DNA from: Cymbidium sinense
Lineage: Eukaryota; Streptophyta; Magnoliopsida; Asparagales; Orchidaceae
Length of the DNA stretch: 64,000 nucleotides
Assembly: GCA_021442155.1 (NCBI GenBank)
Contig: CM038228.1
Coordinates: 10,271,179 to 10,335,178 of the forward strand
Reading direction: 5' to 3'
Part shown: positions 23,950-37,125 of the stretch, piece by piece
Layout: each line of letters opens with the position of its first letter
How positions within the stretch are numbered: position 1 is the first letter of the stretch
The notes under the pieces: generated by a model
What the model was told of the DNA's origin: nothing
What the model saw: the letters and a program-made list of their open reading frames with translations, nothing else
Database searches by the model: none
Position numbers and translations under genes: made by a program

Positions 23950-24946
23950 CCCCTTTTTTTGTTGCACCTTCATCAATACCCATGTAGTGCGAGAAGAGTT
24001 TGTGGAAAGCTTGGCTATGATAAGAGGGGCGTAGAAAGGAGCAAGCTCTCAAAATCTGACACGTTTTCTTCCTTTGGTGCTTTGGGAGGATTAAATGGAC
24101 AAAACACAAAAGACTTTGAGCCTTGCAATTGCCTCTGTGCTGCTTTGTTGCATTCCTTTAGGTCATGGCTTAGCACTTGATTTTTGTGGGGCTTTTGATC
24201 AATTGAAGATAGTAATTTTGCTCTCTTAACCTCCACATTTGTTAGCATTATCCCAAACATTCTTTTTCCAGACTTCAGTGCGATAGGAGGTATAACAATT
24301 GTAACACCACTCTCACACTTCCCTTTGGCTCCCAACCACCGAAATGCTGGTTTCTTGCTCTCTGATTGATAAGTCTTTTCAATGAGATTTAAAAAAGATA
24401 ACACATTTGCAATGTCATAGAGTTGCCTAACTTTTGCTGCATTAGTATTCTCATGTAAGATGGGTTCCGGCCATCACCAAGCAAAACTTTGTGCCTTCAT
24501 CAAGTGATACCATTTATTCTTTCTTTCTACAACACATTTATTTAGGTAGTATCATTTATGAATGATCTTCCTTCCCCATAATCATCATTGTGATTTATAG
24601 ATTTATCATCATCTTCGTCATCTGAAACTTTTGTTGACGAGCATTCCAAACAAGATACAGTATCCTCTACAATCCCTTCCTTAAGTTCCTCAAGAGCAAG
24701 AGATCCCTTTAAACCCAATCCACATATATATGCTCTTTGCTTTCCTATCAAAGCCCCAATGCTCTCCATCACATTCACAATATCATAGATCCCCCCTCCT
24801 TTCAACATCCAGCTTCATGGCAGCGTCATCCAAGCACGTTCCACATCATCTTTGTTGTAAAGGGATACAAAGTTAGAGCAATGTAAGATCCAAAGATTTT
24901 GCTTCCTGCTATAGGCATGGTGCTTGTTGATTCTCTTCTCCGCCAT
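23950..24946 (-). pseudogene. Atypical E2F (E2FE/DEL-type) processed pseudogene
   Basis: Minus-strand frames starting at an ATG at 24,944-24,946 read MAEKRINKHHAYSRKQ, CSNFVSLYNKDDVER, GGIYDIVNVMESIGALI and LALEELKEGIVEDT (first winged-helix DNA-binding domain). After a short gap come LLGDGRNPS, VRQLYDIANVL, FLNLIEKTYQSESKKPAFRW and LGAKGK (second DNA-binding domain). The tail RRQLQGSKSFVFCPFNP and FLRPSYHSQAFHKLFSHYM ends near 23,955, just before a run of eight T that reads as a short A-tract on the minus strand. Two DNA-binding domains and this tail are the signature of DP-independent E2Fs, which repress endocycle and cell-cycle genes. There are no intron-sized gaps, several frameshifts and stops, and about 17 residues missing at the start of domain 2, so it is read as a reverse-transcribed dead copy. 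Confidence 0.85.
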
Positions 24947-26400
24947 GGATAATGAAATTGGGAGAGAGAGAAGAGCCTTTGTTCTCTACAGTTCCCCTTG
25001 CCATTCTTTATTTTGAAGGAAGAAGAAGTCAAGCCATTCAGCCCAATTTGATCTTTTCAATCTCTGAAAGAAGATCAAACCGCCTCTCAACTTCCGTAGA
25101 GCCAAACCAAGTAAATATGAAATTGGAAGAGAGGGCTTGTGCCGGCTTGCAGTTCTAGCTCGTGCCATGTACAAGAGAGACAGAAGGGAGGGAAGAGTCT
25201 TCGTTTTCACTGCGGTTCCCCTTGTGGATTTTTTGCATTAATTTTGGGAGAGTGAATCAAAGAAAGAGGGAACGGTTGAGAGAATGAGTGAGTGGGAGCA
25301 GTTTCGTTCCTTCAGATCGAGCAAGGGTCAGTTTTGGGAGGAACGAGTGAAGCGAGTGGGATAGAGGTTAGGTTAGGTTTATTAGATGTAAATAGGTTTT
25401 TTTAAAATTAATTTTCTAAGTATTTAATCCATCTTAATATGAATTTTACAATGACCTCAATATAAGATTAATATATATGTTGATTTAAGGTTATTCCAAT
25501 ATTTCAAACATAACAACGCAGTTCGTTTCATGATCTGAGGCAATTTAGTTTAAGTCGGTGTTGAATCGAGCCAATTTTGGTTCAAAAATATGCATTGTCG
25601 CTTCTGATCACTCGACATTTGCATAGTCTTGTCCGAATTGAGCATGGATAGTCTCATTTGATAGATTTCGACATTTCGAAGCTAACAGAATAATCAATTT
25701 TAAGAACAAAGGTTGTTTGAGTATCATCGCAGCCTCTCGACTTTGATATACATATCGATATATTGATAGCTCGATTGTTTGATCGGTTGATCTTTTGATT
25801 GTGCAATATTTGTATTTTGACCAATTTTGATGTTCTGAATGCAATGATAAAGTCCATTGGCCGATCGGAGGTCATTTGGGCATCATCACAGCCTCTCGAC
25901 TCTGATATGTGCGTCGACACATTGACATCTCGATTGCTCGATCGATTGCTCGTTAGATTGTGTAATATTTATATTTTGATCAATTTTGATATTCTAAATG
26001 TAATGACAAAGTCTGTTTGTCGATCGAGGTAATTTATTTATTTTAGTGATGTTTGGTGCATCTTAGCTCCGATTTACGAGCCGTTATATCAAAGGTTCAT
26101 CGAATTTGGATTTTGAGCTCGACTCGATTGATGTATCACGCATGGATGTCAACACAAACAAATATGCTTAGTAAAAACAATTACTTTCCATTAAAGATAT
26201 CTATTATGCGGTAGTGTTTGTCAATATAAAAATGCCATAGAGGATGTGCAATTGTATGAATTCATGTTAAACTAATCATTTGTCATAACCTGTAACTACA
26301 TTCTCTAGAATAAATATCAACTTCCCATGTTACATTGCTGATCGTCAACTTGTTGTATAGTGTTCATTGTCTAACAATGAATATTTTTTAGTTAGTTTTT
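24947..26400. other. Flank of E2F pseudogene, then intergenic DNA with duplications
   Basis: The 24,947-25,380 part may represent 5'-untranslated sequence of the E2F source transcript. It contains two similar words ending GGTTCCCCTTG/AGTTCCCCTTG, at about 24,963-25,003 and 25,172-25,227. A tandem duplication with offset about 159 bp lies at 25,690-26,030: CATC(G/A)CAGCCTCTCGACT at 25,725 and 25,884, and CAATTTTGAT(G/A)TTCT at about 25,820 and 25,980. No gene is supported. Confidence 0.6.
25690..26035. repeat. About 159-bp tandem duplication
   Basis: Two head-to-tail diverged copies share CAGCCTCTCGACT, a CTCGATTG(T/C)T block and ATTCT(A/G)AATG(T/C)AATGA(C/T)AAAGTC. The overlapping open frames on both strands are artefacts of the duplication. 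Confidence 0.8.
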
Positions 26401-26545
26401 AATGTATTCTTCAATTAATAGGTCTAGATCTTCCTGTCATTTGGCTAAGTTTAATATCCTTTTAGATCTCAGCTCCATAATTATTTCTCTTATCATATCA
26501 ATGAGGTCTACAATTGATTTACCTCGAGTTCTGCTATAAACAGGT
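26400..26545 (-). pseudogene. Possible MULE transposase C-terminal remnant
   Basis: One minus-strand frame reads RTRGKSIVDLIDMIREIIM, then ELRSKRILNLAK, a stop, then QEDLDLLIEEYI. The spacing resembles the segment of MULE transposases where a (R/K)xKPIxxMLExIRxxLM motif precedes the SWIM zinc finger. No zinc finger or DDE core was recognised nearby, so the assignment is tentative. Confidence 0.3.
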
Positions 26546-28080
26546 GTTCACTTTTTATTTGTTAAGTTGATTAAATTTGTGTGATGCCAAGGACACTTAT
26601 CATCACCTAGTGATATCAATAATTAGTGATAAAAGGATATGTTCATGTGAAGGATAGTAGGATGGCTTCAAAAATGCAGTCTTACGCTTCCCCTTAGATT
26701 TCCCTCTTCTCTATTAATTTTTCTTGCAATTTTTTTTTCAACAACATCCCTCCTCTTCTTGAATCTACTAAAGTAATCAACAAACTTCGGATAATCATTT
26801 ATTAGTTATCAAATGTGATCAAAATTGAATAACAGTTTTAGCACTTTAGGAGCTTTTGTGAGAAATAACATATCTTGAGCCTGTTTTATTTCATGAGCAT
26901 TTCTTGCATCACTTCACCTTCTCTATAAATGGCAACATCATTTCACCATCTTTATAATAATATCTAATGTATTTCACTCATCAATATTTTAAAAAATAAT
27001 CAAATGTGTAAATATCTTCTTTTTTTCATTAATTATAAAAATCTTTGAACACGCTTCTTTACTCATGGTTAGATTACCTATATGTAATTAAGCTCATGTT
27101 AGTTTATTCTAAATAGAATAATGTTGAAAAGGTTAAAGTTTTAGGTTATTAGGATATGCTTTCAACCATTTATCTTATAGCCTACGTGCACCATTTCCTT
27201 ATTTCTTTGGCAATGTAAGGACATTTTCAATTAGACTAGGACTGCTTCATATTAGAATGCTTTCGTGAGACTTATTTTTCTAAAAATAATATCTTTAAGC
27301 ATTACATTATCATTGCATTCAAGTATTTTTACTAGAGAATTAACTACAAAATTTTTTTTTTTTATGTATCAAAATCTTTTTTTCTACTATTCAATTTATT
27401 GAAACTTCACCTATTTTTTGGCTATCATGAGTAATGTATTGAATCTATATAGCAATTTGATGTCATTTTTTATTGGTATAGGATATAAAGTTTCGATTGG
27501 AGTTTATGTTCTATATCTACTATCACTTTTAGTGCGTTTCTATGATATACTGGAATTTTATTACATAAAACTTTTTCAAGATGAATTCTTTGATCTATTT
27601 TCTCAGATATTTTGATAATCAAGTCTTTGATATAATATGATTAACAATATAATTTGTGGAAGTTAATTTATTGTAGATATATGTAGACAAAATGAATTTA
27701 CTCAATGCTAGTTTGGGACAAGCTGCATTGGAAAACTAAAGCAATAATAACTTTAATTAGAACTTCTATTTAATCTCATTATTATAAAACTTGTGTTCTT
27801 TGAGCTACTGATTGCTTGACTATAAACAAAACACATTTTTTTTTTGTTTGGATTGATTGAAAATGAAATGAAATGTTATTTTGTGGAGCTTTCTATAAAA
27901 AAAATTACATTTATAAATAAATTTGTGTATTAATATCTATCATTCTAACTAACAATTTTTTTTTCTAGACTATTGTTGGATCCAAGATTTCTATAAGCAT
28001 ATATACATGTGACACATCATATTTTGTTAATAAAGAATAAACTAAGTGCTTTAAACAAACAACACGATGTTCTTAAATAT

Positions 28081-28312
28081 AGAGGTTGTTTGGTTTGTTG
28101 ATCTTTGAGCATAAAGTAAAGTAAATGTAGGGGATTTTAACTTTTTGCATGTTTGGCATAGTGCAAAGTAAAATTCTAAAGTAATACACGTATGCAAATA
28201 TAGGTTCAATTTGCATACGAGGATTTTTACCATTTCTCTAAGGTAAAAATCATAATTTGCATACGAGGTTCTATTACCATTTCTCTCAATTCCTTCAATT
28301 TTACCCAAACAT
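28081..28312. mobile_element. Candidate MITE (about 230 bp)
   Basis: A segment opening GAGGTTGTTTGGTTTG and closing with ACCCAAACATTCA has the GTTTGG/CCAAAC terminal pattern common in plant hAT-type and other miniature elements. Inside, the word TTTGCATACGAGG followed by TACCATTTCTCT occurs twice (about 28,209 and 28,256). The inverted termini are short and imperfect, and no target-site duplication was confirmed. Confidence 0.35.
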
Positions 28313-28639
28313 TCATTATACCACTTGATTTTTTTTTTATCTCACTTATCTTATAGAGGTTCAATTTGCCTAATTGAGTAACATGAAAGTTATATGAAAT
28401 TGAGTAATAAAATAGTGAACAATAAATTCTAATTCCAATATAAAATGAGAGATATTTCTATAGTTGTAAGTCTAATTTTGATAAATATTAAAAGATTGAG
28501 ATTAAAATTTATCATTCTTATGACATAGTTTTCTTAAACATTTTCAAATCAATCACTTTCGTTTGACCAGAAAGCAATGCTAGATAATTTAGGAAATCTC
28601 ATATTTAGCCAATGAAAACTCTAATATACTTATTTTTCT

Positions 28640-28819
28640 TCAAAATTCAGGAATTATCACTTCATATGAAGCTTTCAAAGTCATTACAAAATATTTTTTT
28701 CTTAAGTTGACATTTGCATTCTTAGTGAATTGTTTAGCAAATATTTTTGTAGCTTGCTCCTCACTTAGAGCGCTCTTCAGATAAATATATTTTTCATTCA
28801 AAGAAATTGCTAAATTCAT
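28640..28819 (-). pseudogene. Unrecognised 59-codon coding remnant
   Basis: An ATG-to-stop frame reads MNLAISLNEKYIYLKSALSE, continuing to KQFTKNANVNLRKKYF and TLKASYEVIIPEF. Its composition (E, K, Q, N, few rare codons) looks more like real coding sequence than its surroundings. Phrases on the same strand at 29,700-29,900 might belong to the same decayed gene. I know no family that fits. Confidence 0.3.
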
Positions 28820-31782
28820 GTTTTATTCAAAAATTTTGTTCTGATTAAGTTACTATTATTTTCAACTAAATTTTGGTGATTATTCACTATGAAAAATATA
28901 TTTATTAACTTGACCAATATCTCTATATCATACACATATATAAGTTGTATGGTGGCATTTGAAGTATATGTTCTTGCAATGAATCAAAAGGATGGGGAGC
29001 ACAACAATAAAAGCAATTGAGTTCAAGTTATTCTCTGATAATTAAATATCTATATTAGAGTCAATAATTGCAATCATTTTTCTTACATATGAAGGAAGAC
29101 TTGCCTCTCTTATCACATAATCCAACTTTGTATCAATGGATAAAAATATGACTATTTAATTTTTTTTTCATAACTTATCTCATTATCAACACCTTCTAAA
29201 TCCAATGAATAATAACCTCCTTCCAATACTAGAATCTCATCCAAAGGATTTTTCCTATCTTTTGGCCCTAGTTAACTTCCACTACTAAAAAATAGAGTCA
29301 TGTAGAGAACCAAATAAAAAATATTCATTTATCAAAAACAAAATTAAATTAAATTTTTGAAAATCTTAATCCACTATCATTGGTCAGCTTGATACTAATG
29401 TTTGTCTTAATAGATTTTTTCTAATGTATAATAAACACAATCAAAGTATTATTCTTTCATATGCATAAAAAGGTTCACTTCATCAGTCAAACAAAACAAC
29501 ATGAACTTACTTTTGAAAATAATGCCTCGCATAACTATCATTTGATTAACTTCACAAAAAGTACTTAAAAAAATCTATATCTTCATTCTCTTACCAATCT
29601 TTTTGATATATTTTGGAAAAAATCACCACAATCCTTAAAAGCTTTTATTGAAAATATGAACCAAAATTGGTTCAAACTCCACCTCTTCTTTTCTCCCAAA
29701 GGAAAGTAGTAAAATTAGTAATAAATTTTGACATCACCGACCTAAAACCATAAAAATTGAGAATCTTGGCTACCTCAAGGTAAAATGGAAGACCCAAGCT
29801 ATATCTTAAGTTATCATCATTAAAGCACAAGTCATCTTTCTTTAAAACTTTTGGAACTCATCAACTTCATCAACTTGGACTATAAAATCTTTCTCAAACT
29901 CATCTCTTGATATAATAGCATTAAATTGTACACTAAGTATTGAATGAAAAAAAAAAAGAAGTGCATTGAAGGATGACTTAGCGAAGGTTAAAAGAGAATA
30001 TGTAGAGAAATAAATGAAAAAAAAAGAAAACTATTTATAATGAAAGTCATGATAATTCAATCCGTTAGTTGTATTCAAAATGATTATTTCAACATTCACA
30101 GTTTTAAATCTAATGATGAATGAATATTAACCATGGCTAATTTGATTATAAAATATTTGTAAAGCTTTAAAGTTAATACTTGCCAATACTCAACAACAAA
30201 AGAACAAAGGCCTAATATTTTTTTTAAAATTGAAAACTCTAGTTGGATTAACCATAACATTTATAGTTCACTTTTCCTATATCCCCATTTAGAGGCTTTA
30301 ACCTATTATGAAGTTTTATTTTCATTTATCTTGAGTGAATGAAAACAAAATATGCTAGTTGGACACCACATAGATCCACAAATGTACTTATTAGGATGAT
30401 CAGGTACAACATTGAGGAATGTTGTTCTATCTCAAGAGACAAAAGTCATCATCCACAATGGACCTAATCACCTAAGGACTCCCAGGACAATAAGTCTTGA
30501 TGTACTTAGATTTTTCCCACTTTACATGAAAGGTAAAACATGATTTATTTTAAATTGGGTTCATTGTTCTAGGCAAGCCTCCATAGTTAATTATCTTAAG
30601 GAATGAGATTCCTTAAGAATACTCTCATTAAGGTAAATGATCATTGTCTCCAAACATTTCAAAGATGACTATCAATAAATTGGTTATTTTAGAAAATCAA
30701 GTGAGATTGATCAAAAGGATGGAGTTATTATAAACCAAAATGAATAGGGATGCTTTGATAGGAAGAATAAGCATCTCAAACTATCATATGATTGGGCTTT
30801 ATATTTTGAAATTTGAAGAGGATTATATGTTTGAGTTGAATTTTATTAGAAATCTACTTACAATTTCATGTATAAGATAATGAAAATGCCAGAAGGAGAA
30901 TTTATGATTGTAATAAAAAACAATAATCTTAGATCCTAAATCTAAGCTTTTTGACAAAGCGACTTAAATCTAAGGTGAAAATGGGTATATGGTTTACCTC
31001 ATAAGAGGATAAACCATGTTGGACTTACAACCACTATCTAACTCCTCATTTTAAATACATGTAGGCAAGTCTTATGCTTTGCAAGATAGTTGGGCTGTTG
31101 TTTATTTTAGAAAGGATACTAAGTCCTTAAACACACTCTCTAAATACTAGATCATGTAGGGCATCCATAATGACTTAAATCTAATACAAATTTTGTTAAA
31201 TTTTATTTTGTTTTTTGGACAATTTATTTGACACAGGATATGGGATTCATATGCCCAATGCATGAGAAAGTTGATTATGGGCTAAAATCAGCAAGAAGGA
31301 GGTGTGTTTCCACCATGGCTCTCAAAGGTCAAGTCATTTTCTATGGTGAAGGTGGAAGCCCTCTATTAGCAAAAGTGAAGCAAGATGCATTTTATTCATG
31401 ATGTTAAACATAGGACATCCAACTAAGGTTGTTAAATCTTTTATTTCTTTCATTTATGTCCAGGCTTTAGGTGAGGTTATGAGTTGTTAATTTTAATTTT
31501 GAGTTGATTAATTATAGAAAATTTATTTTTCTAAGAGTCTAATTAGCCACTAATCAAACAATGAAGAAACTAAAGATCATGCCATCCTAATTACACAAGC
31601 TAAACAAACATCAAATAATGTTTATAATAGCAAAAAGAATAAGAGACCACTTGGTGGTTATCAGAAAAAAAAAAGGGTAGTGAGCTCATATACAATGAAT
31701 TACAAATGAATATTATTAAAATGAATTCATGTTATGGGGTCTTCATTCTTCATTTCTTCATTTCTCATTTTCTTCATCTCTT

Positions 31783-31803
31783 TCTTTCTTTCTTTCTTTC
31801 ACT
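31783..31803. repeat. (TTTC)n microsatellite in copy B
   Basis: About five TTTC units in a pyrimidine-rich stretch, seen directly. Confidence 0.9.
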
Positions 31804-34800
31804 TTCTTCCTTTTGGTTGGTTGGGATGTAGTTTGCTAGGCTTCACATTGTGCATAAGACTTAGTCTTATATGTCTTCATCTTATAATATTCATTCTAAA
31901 TCTGTAAAATAACATGAAAAAGGGAAAGATAAATCTAACTAAACCTATAAAATAGAGATTAGCTAAACATATCACACAACCCAAGCATGTATATGAATAA
32001 GTTGGACTTAGACATGGGTAAAAGTCCACTCTAGTTGGATTATGATTAGGTATAAGCAATCGCAGTAAAATATTTATATTTTATTATAGCTAAAGCATAA
32101 TCCTCTGATCAATGATTGACTAAGATCATCTATCATTCTACGTACATTAACATCTAGTCAAAAATATTACACCACAAATAAAATCAAGCATCAAACCATG
32201 CAAAACATAGAGCTAGAAATAGTGACTTTATGTTATTGTGCCATTTAAGGCTTGTGTGACATGTCTTAGCTAGGCTATAAGGTTGGAATTTTCTAAATGT
32301 GTGGATTCAACTTAGAGGGTGATTTTATTTTAAGTGATTTAGCTGATTTGTCAATTCTATTTGATGACATGATTTGGTTTGAATGAACCTATATTTAGTT
32401 ACTAAATATTGTAAAGAGAGGAAAAGAGAAGAGAACTTCTCTTTCTCTCTATAAAATTTCTAAGGTTGTTTCATTAATGATTTTTCTTTAGTGAATATTT
32501 TATTATGTATTTTAATTAACCCTAAATTTAGATTTGCTCTACATAAATCTATTCAAAAAGAAAGGCATCTTAAGATTACTTAAGGTGAATTACTATCACA
32601 TAACACCTGCTATTTATTTCCAACAATATCATGCATATGAATGATCCTATATACATGTAATGCAAACAAAACACTTTGATGATGAAGGTTAAGAGATATT
32701 ATTTAAGAAAATTTGGATATTCCACAATGCATGTTTTATTAAGTAGAAAAAGAGGACTCTTTTATCCATTAATTAAATGCACATTTACATATATAAAATA
32801 CATAAATTGAAAGCCATTATTTTCTATACTAGTAAGGTAAAGACCTCTTGATCCTAACCCAGGATGTCTAATATACCAATTTTCTTAAATACATGTGCAT
32901 ACAAAAGAAATAAATGGATGAAGAGTCATGCAAAAGATTTTTGTTTGATTTAGTTGTTTAATTTACATGTGTAATGTGAAGATCCTTCTTAAGTCATAAC
33001 ATAGATATGAACATGAATAGATTTAAACAAGTGTTTTATTCTTTTCAAATAAACTATACAATTTGCAAATCCTATTCAAATACATATTAAGAGGAGAGAA
33101 GAAAATCACATAATACATATTTTATGTTATAATCACATGCAAGCTTATAAGTAATTATAAGTAGCATACTTCATTTATAATCTTTGATTTATAGGTTTTG
33201 AAAATAATTTTGATCTAATAGTTATAACTCATATTCTTATTAGCAATTTGACATAAAGGAAATATTTTATTTAATTATTTTTTAAAAGACATAAATGCAT
33301 GATTTCATATGGCAAATAACATTTAGCATGCTTAGATGTAAGTATATGACTTCATGCACCTAGTTAATTTCTAAGGACAATCTATAAGATAAGATTATTC
33401 AAAGTGAATCAAAATTCTTAAAGAGATTTTTTATTTTTGAATTTTTGACTTAATGTGAAAAGAGTTCTGGTCCTAACCCATTTAAAATTGGTGTAGTTTA
33501 ATTTTAGAACAATTAGATTGATTTTATGTTTTATTTAGGCTAAGGTATAAATTAAGTCCATTAATTACCCCTTACCTATACCACTTTAACATAACTATTC
33601 AAGTAATTATGAGCCAACATATGACATGCAACCACATGGAATTTAAAATGGAATGCACCTAAGAAAGAAAGGCATATCAATTGGCTCATATTGATTAAGC
33701 TAAAGGTTTTCATTACTTTCATAACCTTCCCAAACATATGAGTTGGATATGATTTTCTCAAACTTATCTTAGAGTTTTGAACACCTAAGATCTACCCAAC
33801 AAGAGATTGATTAATTCCATTGATTTTGAAAGTTTGATTAGACTAATTAAATGATCATTGGTGTATTAAATTATTATTTTGGATTAAGAAGAGGGGTTTA
33901 GGAATAACTCAGGAAAAATATCCCAAAATTCCATAACCTCCTTCTTACTTAAACAATGTTTAATTATCTCAATTAAACCACTGTTCATATGTACTCTTAT
34001 TATATAAAGAGGATGATTAAGGGGTTCATTAATTTCCTAATTAACTCATTAATAAATTTGAAGAAAATTAAGGTAAGTCACTAAACATATCTAAGAAATT
34101 TTGAATTAATTAATGAAGTAATTGTAATTGTAATTCAATTTAATTAAACCAATTATAGAAAATTCACTATTCAAAATCAATTGATTTTAATTTTATATTA
34201 TTCCTCAGATTATCTTTAAAATGAGCCATAATTTATATTTTTTTGATTTTCTACATTTAGTTAAATTATGAAGTTTCTATGATTAATAAATAATTAAACT
34301 AATTAGTAACTAATCTTCCATGTGAATTTGCTGTGTGGCGCTTACATAGATTTGTTGTTAAAATTTATCACATGTGTTGCATGGAAAACTTCTTTCTGCC
34401 ATCCATCAAGGATCGAATATTCAGGATTAATCCCGTGGTTTTAAAGGGTTTAAATCAGAGACCTAGTGAGATTTAATCAAGGTTGTCCATCCAAAACACG
34501 CGGGATGGATGACCCATGATCCATCCCTGCCTAAGCTGCAGGAGATGGAGGTCGTCCATCCTCCATGACTTGATCCGAGCTCACATAAGTTTGGATTAGG
34601 CTAAGATTCACCCCACACCATCAAGAGGTGTAGGGAAGAACATCTAACGGCTAGGATGTAATGGGATTACAATTCCCTTCACAAAATACTAAGTTATTTT
34701 CAATGGAGGATTGCTTAGTCTTTGTGAAGGAGGATCGTGAGTTATACCTCATTTGAGGCTATCATAATGCTTCAGGAGGATGTAGCGTCTAGTAAGCTAT

Positions 34801-37014
34801 TGAGGTTTCAAGCTTCAATTTGAATGTGTTGGTTTCAATGGCTTCTGATCAAACTCCCCTTCTGACTTATGACTTGGGAAATGCTTTGGGTGAGCTCACT
34901 TTCTTGATGGTGCTTGCAAAGTGAATTTAGGTTTGTTGGAGAATTGAGCAAGTTGGAATTTCACCTCACCTCCCCTATTTCGGCTTTGAAGAAAACCAAG
35001 AAGGAGAAATTCAAATGAACATGTGAATGCTTGTTAAGGCTTGGAGAAGCTTGGTTTTAGTTCCTATGGCCTAATCGAATTCGGAGTGTGTTCTTTGAGT
35101 TGGAATGAGGGGGAGTATATCCCCCCTACTTGGATAGGACGGCCAAGAGCCATCTTATTATTTTCCTTCAATTGCTTAGATTAAATGTGTTGTTTAGGCT
35201 GTTAGAGACATCTACTTTATTTTTGGCAGATGAGTGGAGCAGAGGAAGTGCTCATGTGCTAGGTGAGTGTAGGAGGTGATCCAAGTAGAGAATTTCCATT
35301 GAAGGGCTCGGTTTGGCCTTGGGTTGGGTCATGGCTAACCCGAACCCATTGGGTCATGGTCACCACCCTCCTTAGTGTCCATGTGGTCCACTAGGAGGAT
35401 GTCAAGTGGCCATGAGAAGGAATTGGCCAAATTCCAAGTGAATTTTCCATGTTTCCCATCCAAGGTAAAATGGTCATTTGGCCTTGATTTTGATTTGGGC
35501 AGATTTGAGATGTTTTAAAAGGTTGGGCCAAATTTCAATGAATTTGGAGTTGATTTGATATCATTTGGCTCAAATTGACCCATTTAGGTAAAGAAACTTG
35601 AGCCAAGTTGACCAATTGGTCAAATGGGTAAGAGGTTGGTTAAGTTCATATGACAATTTGAAGGGTTTGGGTATCATTGGTTTCATTCAATTTGGTTTAG
35701 ATTTGGTTTTGGTTCATTTGAGTTGATTGGGTCAAATGGGTCAAGTTGACAATTTGACTCATTTGACCCAATTAAAACATGGGTTGGTTTAGGCTTGGTT
35801 GGTCATTTAATTGCAAATTTGGTTTCAATCAATTTTGGTTTGGTTTGATTTTAAGTCTTTGATTTGATCTTTTAAAGTTGGGTTCATGTATTTAAGAGTT
35901 GGGACTAGTTGCTAATTAACTGGTCAAGTTCAACAAGTGATTTAGAATGAATTTGACCCATTGGATGCAATCAATTTGGCTTAGATCAAGATTTGACCCA
36001 TTTTGACTTTAAACTTGGGTCTTATCAAGTGAAATTTGCTTTTGGCTCAATTGATGGCTTGATCATGTTCAATCATTGATTATGAATTGGTTTAGTTTAA
36101 TAGTTTCAATCAATTTGGCCTATGGTGAATTTTGGCTAGTTTAGGTTCCATTTGGGCTAAGTGTGGACTTCGTCAAAGGTTAGGTTTGACTTGGTTTGAC
36201 CTAATTTGAGTGATTGATCATCTTAGGATGATTGTTGCTCATAATGTGAGGCTTAGATCGGCTTAGTTCAATCTAATTTGTGTTGGATTGGCTCAAAGGT
36301 GCTTTAGGTCACTTTGGGTCAAGTGAGCCTAAGTGGTCAATTGACTTAATCAAGGCTTGATTCAAGTTTGGTTGAAATCACATATGATCCTATGATTGAA
36401 ATATAAATCCAATTACAAGTGATTTGGAGTCAAATGAGTTTTGATTCATTTGATAATTTCAAGTCAAAAAGTAAATATGGGTTTGACTTTTTGATTTTGG
36501 TTTTGATTGAAGTTTTATTTATATTTGGTTTGTGATTGAAGGATTGATTCTTTTGAGAGAAAATTCAAAGGTTTGAATTGATTTGAGAATGATTTGGTTA
36601 AGTTTAAGAATTTGACTTGAAAGTATAGGTTGGTTAAGTTGGGAGAGTTTTGAATTTTGTTTGGTTATTTGAATTTATATTTCACATATTTATGAAAATG
36701 AGAATATAAATGGGTTATAGAAAATATTTTGAGTTTGAAGTGATTTGAATTTGGTTTGAGAGAGTTCAAGGATTTGACTTGAAAGAGTTAAATGTACTTT
36801 AGTTAGATTTGATTTGAGTTTTGAATTGGTTTTGGTTATTTGAATTTATATTTCATTTATATTTGTGATATAAATAGTTTATGAAAATCTTTTGAGTTTA
36901 TGAATTTGATTTGGTTAAGTCCATATGATAGAATCCAAAGGATTTAGAAGATTTTGGATTTAGAATTGATCATGGGTTTCAATCATTTGAATTGATTCAT
37001 GATTTGGATTTGAA

Positions 37015-37125
37015 ATGATTTGAATTTGAAGTTGGTTTGAATTTGAAGTTGGTTTGAACTTGAAGTTGATTTGAACTTGAAGTTGATTTGAATTTAGTTG
37101 GTTTGAACTTGAAGTTTGACTTGAA
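37015..37125. repeat. 18-19 bp minisatellite in copy B
   Basis: About six units of TTTGAA(T/C)TTGAAGTTG(G/A). The fragment at 59,091-59,957 has about two units at the corresponding place (about 59,705-59,745); copies A and C lack the expansion. Confidence 0.85.

Larger units (their letters stand above)
26546..30359. other. Very AT-rich region; scattered minus-strand coding remnants and a possible MITE
   Basis: No intact gene. Two minus-strand stretches look coding-like: a 59-codon frame at 28,640-28,819, and a broken stretch around 29,700-29,900 with LRYSLGLPFYLEVAKILNFY. I do not recognise either. Remaining open frames are short and AT-driven. Confidence 0.5.

Noticed and set aside
25608..26032. 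Similar-looking short proteins on both strands
   Set aside because: Produced by the 159-bp tandem duplication, with no known motif.
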